Shown here piece after piece: positions 59,462-64,000 of a DNA stretch of 64,000 nucleotides. The stretch is from Colocasia esculenta (Eukaryota; Streptophyta; Magnoliopsida; Alismatales; Araceae): positions 86,491,968-86,555,967 of the forward strand of contig CM024761.1 of the NCBI GenBank assembly GCA_014218235.1. Direction: 5' to 3'. The notes beneath the pieces are model-generated. The model did no database searches, had not been told where the DNA came from, and worked only from the letters and a program-made list of their open reading frames with translations. A program made the translations under genes and the position numbers. Numbering within the stretch: the stretch's first letter is position 1; every line of letters starts with the position of its first letter.

Positions 59462-61203
59462 TGTATCATTCAAAGTTCAGAGCATGTATTTCATCTAAGT
59501 ACACATCGATTTCCTTTGTAGAACAACGATTTCCCTTACAGCATAACAATTTCATAAGTCAAAGAATGATTCTATCGCTTAATGATTTCATCTTATAACG
59601 ATTTGATAAGTGAGCATGAACGATTCTATCGCTCAATGACTTCATCTTATAAAAATTTGATAAGTGAGTACAACGATTTCAGTTTCACATCAATTTCAGA
59701 CTCACAACGATTTCGTAAGTGACACAACGATTTCGGTTTCACATCGATTTTGGTCTCACAACGATTTCGTATGTGAAACAACGATTTTAGTTTCACATCG
59801 ATTTTGGTCTCACAATGATTTCGTAAGTGTAACAATGATTTTGGTCTCATATCGATTTCAAAAGTGAAAATAATGATTTGACTCAAATAACGATTTCATA
59901 AGAGAAAACAACGATTTGATTGTCATATCGATTTCATAAGTGAAAACTACGATTTGCATAAACAACGATTTCATAAGTTGTACAACTATTTCATTGTCAT
60001 AATGACTTCATGGATTACATCGATTTCATACATGATATTCAAATATATTTTCAAATATTGTGAAAGTCAAAGTCTTCCCGCGTGCATCACTAATATCCTT
60101 GCATTTAATGAGATTGTACACTTCTCTGCACGTTGCATATCTAAGTGCCTTCTATTCCTATGTTTTTATAGCAAACACTTTTCAGGATAGTAGAATGACA
60201 TTTCTATTTTGGTATACGTTCTTACTGCATGGTTTCTAACATTGACTGACAAGCATAGAGACAGTCTAGCTATCTGTGCTTCGACATTTATTGTGTGCAG
60301 GTATTTGCCAGTATCATATCTTACAACGTTGTACAACCGGAAGCTGAAGAATATCTGGATGAATCTTCTCTTTGTGCGCATGGCTCCAGAGCATTAATTG
60401 GCTGCAGGTTTACCTGTTGTACCCCTTGGACCATGTTGTCTAATGTGCGTCTATCATAGAGACAACGGCCATTTCAACGGCTATAATTTCAAGAGAAGAT
60501 ATGTAGAAGACTGAAGTCTCCATGAAGAACAACTTTTGCACCTTAGAGCTTTCAGAGAACAAACCCACAACTTGTGAGCATCAGAAACAAGAGCCCCAAA
60601 GCTTCACTCCATAATTTTCTGTAGCTCTTAGCTCTCCGTGTTCATTTGCTTAGCCTTTGGAGAGCCTTTGTAGTTCTGAGAGTTTTCATCTAGTGAAATC
60701 TTTCTCTCTCAAACAATGCCTCAGATCAAGCATTTGTTGTAAGCTTGGTCTAGGGGCCATTCGCTTTTATTCACATCTGTTGTGAAGTTCCTCTTCGGGT
60801 TGTGAAGAGAAGACCTATTTGAAACATGTGGTTAGTATTCCCTTCATTGAGGAAGGAAGACTTGTGTATCAGGGTGGTTTTGTACCTCTTCGAGGTCAGA
60901 AGAGAAGGCCAGCTGCGGCTGGATGTGTAAGGGTCCTTGAGGGGGACAGTACCCTTGGATAGTGAAATCTCAAGTTGTTGCTTAGGGACTAGACGTAGGA
61001 CTCCTTGGGATAGGAGGTCCGAACTAGGATAAAATCTTCTATGTCATGTGATTGTTTATTTGCTAGCTTGTCTTCATTTATCACTAACACTAACTATCGA
61101 TCTCAGTATTTTTCTATCAAAGCAATTTTTTTGACAGGTTTTTAACTAAACAAATTTTTAGAATCCAATTCACCCCCCCTCTGGGCTTGCTAGTTGGGCA
61201 ACA
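59462..61203 (+). repeat. E12, copia-type LTR-like stretch
   Basis: The end, with CCAATTCACCCCCCCTCTGGG and TTGGGCAACA at 61203, is very typical of plant Ty1/copia LTR ends, as is AACGGCTATAA near 60477. No primer site follows and no 5-bp duplication is visible, so it is a broken or solo LTR. The start is guessed at TGTATCATTC (59462), where the 259-bp array is cut. It contains the minisatellite 59506-60010. Confidence 0.55.
59506..60010 (+). repeat. Degenerate minisatellite with (A)ACGATTTC core
   Basis: About twenty-five copies of ACAACGATTTCGTAAGTG-like words, in higher-order pairs of about 38 bp (alternating ACAACGATTT and CACATCGATTT). The open frames here on both strands follow the repeat and are not genes. 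Confidence 0.85.
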
Positions 61204-61632
61204 TATATAGTATTTTTCCAAATTTAGCATGAATCATATAAATCATTAAGTATTTTATTTTAAACTCCAAATGTTATGTTTTCTTCTAAATTAATCAGAT
61301 TGTTTACATAAAAAGTTATTTTATTCTTATAAATCAAAGCCTATTATATAGTTATATTAAATTAATGATATTTGAATTTAAAGTGAGAGGGAGATAAATA
61401 TTATGTAATAAGCATTAATGTAGTCACATAAGTATATAAAATAGTTTTATATATTATGTTATTCATAACCAATTTTGTAATATTATCAATTTCATTTAAC
61501 TTCTTTTTTATTTTTTCTTGTACTATTTAAAAATTAAAATATAATGGAAAATCAATTATAAATAACATAATATAAATTTTATAATACTAATTAAACTTCA
61601 TGAAAATTATAACATTCAATATAATTCAAATA
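61204..61632. other. AT-rich DNA, nothing recognised
   Basis: No frame, repeat or transposon end that I can support. Confidence 0.5.
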
Positions 61633-63523
61633 TGTAGCAACTCTGAATTTTTAATTTCGATAAATGATATTAAATTGAAAATAAAATGAGAATCTAATTA
61701 AATAAAATGATTAAATTAAAACCCATTAAGCTAAATTAGGAAATGGGTTATACTAATGGTGCAAACATGAATGAATGGGCCTAATTGTGAAGAGCCCAAA
61801 TTGGATAAGAGGTATTTAAAGCTAAATTCGCACCTTAATTAATAATAAATGGAAAAGGGTTAAGATAATCACTATTTAACTTGTAATTATCCTAAAAAGG
61901 AGTCCTACTCCCACCCTAACACCTTGGCCACGAAATTAGACGTCTCCCCAAGCTATTTAGGTAGATAAATACTAGAAAAATAGAGATAAATATAGGAATT
62001 TCGTAGCTAGAGGAGAAGGAAGAGTTTTAGATGTGTTGGACTCCTTGAACAAACAAATAAACTCCCAATTTGTGTCTACCCAACCCTAGATCATTTTTGG
62101 AGCATTGGAGAATAAGGAGAGAAGGCTTGAACGTGGGGAGCAAGAAGAAGGAGGCTAGGATAAGGGAGGATTCATCATCTTCACTTTTCCAAACCCTAGG
62201 ATCTTTACAGCGTGTAAAGATAGGCAATCTCTTAAGGAAAAATTAAATTAAACTCGTCCCTAGGTAGACCATGATCCTCTCTATCAAAGCCCCATGTTTT
62301 CCCCAATTATCGTTGTGCCATGTAAAAGTATTGCAAGCTCCAATCCCTATCATAAAATGTACCCGAACCCTCTTGTTTGCCTTCAATCCATGTATACACT
62401 TGATCTCATGCTTTGCAAATTTTATCATAAATACTATTTGATGTTAGGATTCGAATGATCCTATTATCCCCAATTTCCATCATGTATCCCAAGTGAATTA
62501 AACCAGATTCCAACACTATGCATGTTTTAGGTCACTAAAATGTAACCTAATTAAAGCATGTCCATTCCATGCCTATTTTCTAATTACTCATGTCTATTGA
62601 TACCTCTGCACGTCTGTTTTCATTTAAAACTACTTTCATGATTTTTGGACTTGTATACAATTTTATATCGAATTTTAAATGCCCTATGTTAAAACATGGA
62701 AGGATGGACCGAGACCTAAAGTGGGTTGTTTCCCCTTTTGGGCTTCGGCCAGCCTTCTGAGAACGCGACAGCCCAACCCGTCGCGATCTCAGAAGGTCGC
62801 GACAGGACGAAGCACCGTGTCATGAATGCGACGATCCGACCCATCGCGGTTTCAGCCGCAATCGTTTGCCTGACCCGGTTCATAAGAATGTGACAGGCCC
62901 AACTGTCGCGATCTGAAACGCAACGGGTACCCCCGTCGCGATTTCATTGTTTCAACCAGAACCCAAATTTTCATGTGAACCCTTGTTAATCACGCCACTT
63001 AACCACTGATTAACCCTTAATTTGCACTGTTATGAATAGTAACATCATGTTTACTAATATTGGACAATAGTCACATGATATCCATTAAATAAAAGCTATA
63101 TGCACAATTATATCTTGCTCTCATGATTTCCTTACACATGCACACACTAAACATTAATGTTTTCCATGAAACCTTATCAATTTACTCAATAATATATCTA
63201 GTAATTAAGTGTAATTATTCACAGAATCTCCCAATTACTTTAATAAACTTGTCTTCATTTTATTCGCGCGTTGTGTATACCGTCATCGCGTCCCTCTGCC
63301 TTCGAGCACTCAAGGCATGATGGTCTTTACATACTTCTATCTTGGCTTGGACCACCACTCCGTTGGGAATACTCCTGACAGGACCAGGGACTCCTTGTCA
63401 AGGACTCCATAAGTCTCCTTGGCTTTGGCGGACGTCCATTGTTGACGAGCGGGTTGTACCATTAAAACCCTTACACCCTTAGGGATCAGCATGATCCAAA
63501 GGCTTTAGTGTGTTTCCTTCTTA
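61633..63523 (+). repeat. E13, LTR fragment of the E3 family, plus strand
   Basis: Starts TGTAGCAACTCTGAA like the E3 LTR and follows it through to the region of 22700 (minus) (shared ACGAGCGG and TTAGGGATCAGCATGATCCAA). It is then cut by the CACTA end at 63524. A GTCGCGAT word island lies at 62760-62945. No coding region. Confidence 0.85.
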
Positions 63524-64000
63524 CACTACAAGAAAATGCGCTATTTCCGACGGACAGAATCCGTCAGAAATCCGACGGTATTCCGTCGGAAAAGGCGCCT
63601 TCCGATCGCTTTCCGTCCAAAGCTCATCGGAAACTGTCCGTCGGAAATACTTGGTTAGAAATTTCCGACGGATGACAATTCCGTCGGAATTCGGTCGAAA
63701 CCTCCGACAGATATAATCCGTCGGGAAAGCCGTCAGTATTTTCCGACGGAATTGCCGACGGTGTTTTTCCGTCGGTAATTTATCAGTTCCGACAGATACT
63801 TATCCGTCGGACAATCCGTTAGTATTTTCTGACGGAATTACCGACGGTGTTTTTTTTTTCAGTAATTTATCAGTTCCGACGGATACTTATCCGTCGGAAA
63901 ATACACCATATATTTTTTTTAAAATAGGCAAATAAAAATGATTTGTCAACATTGCTACAATGTCAAACCTGCTACAATATTCATAAATTTAACAAATACT
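63524..64000 (+). mobile_element. E14, left end of a third CACTA transposon
   Basis: Starts CACTACAAGAAAATGCGC and is preceded by TTA (possible 3-bp target copy). Dense subterminal words TTTCCGACGGA and TCCGTCGGAAA in both orientations fill about 370 bp, then AT-rich DNA to the window end. The element runs out of the window, so its transposase, if any, is not visible. Confidence 0.88.

Noticed and set aside
58739..59521. Several short frames with nearly the same protein (for example MCLPRGIVPMFG) that could suggest a small gene family
   Set aside because: They are copies of one another only because the 259-bp DNA unit is repeated and inverted; they carry no domain and cross unit borders.
59647..59886. 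Repetitive protein frames on both strands
   Set aside because: They are translations of the CGATTT minisatellite.
59462..61203. A clean solo copia LTR with target duplication
   Set aside because: The 5 bases before 59462 (CACAC) do not match those after 61203 (TATAT), so the start or the end is uncertain and it is listed only as LTR-like.

Overview
This window is a stretch of flowering-plant genome made almost entirely of nested transposable elements. The evidence is plant-type Ty3/gypsy LTR retrotransposons with primer sites for initiator tRNA-Met, copia-like LTR sequence, CACTA transposon ends (CACTACAAGAAAA) and fragments of a plant-type vacuolar sorting receptor gene. I found no intact host gene, tRNA or rRNA. 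The species cannot be told from sequence alone. The setting looks like silent, TE-rich chromatin.

Layout, with elements named E1 to E14. (1) 1-18923, plus strand: E1 is a Ty3/gypsy element of chromovirus (Tekay/Del-like) type that begins left of the window. It is split at the RNase H/integrase junction by E2 (2803-14281), a nearly full-length member of the same family with 3.3 kb LTRs. (2) 18924-24634, minus strand: E3, a related gypsy element. E1 sits inside its RNase H region, and its 5' LTR is 21655-24634. (3) 24635-25177 and 44411-44887: the two halves of an old E3-like LTR (E4) split by E5. (4) 25178-44405, minus: E5, a gypsy deletion derivative with long LTRs and only gag remnants, itself split by E6. 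(5) 28745-39654, minus: E6, a Tat/Ogre-like element that carries a very long gag-type frame and no polymerase. (6) 44888-49259: pseudogene exons of a vacuolar sorting receptor, one CACTA right end (E7), one CACTA left end (E9) and unassigned DNA (E8). (7) 49260-59461: an LTR with TATA box and primer site (E10), followed by a long inverted repeat and a 259-bp tandem array built from the same leader sequence. E11 (50221-58711), a gag-only non-autonomous element of the E5 LTR family, is inserted into the left arm of the inverted repeat. (8) 59462-61203: a copia-type LTR-like stretch (E12) with a degenerate minisatellite. (9) 61633-63523: an E3-family LTR fragment (E13), cut by the left end of a third CACTA element (E14) that runs out of the window.

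Insertion order can be read from 5-bp target duplications: E2 in E1, E5 around E6, E4 around E5, and E11 in the inverted repeat. No element has an uninterrupted gag-pol. E2 is nearest to complete, with a few stops and two frame breaks.

The most notable observations are: two short GT-AG insertions in phase 0 in the E2 gag that look like introns and are absent from the related E3/E5 gag; the 1118-codon single reading frame of E6 with an unrecognised basic C-terminal region; an inverted repeat plus tandem array made of a retrotransposon leader that contains the primer site; and islands of a short self-complementary word in LTRs of several families.
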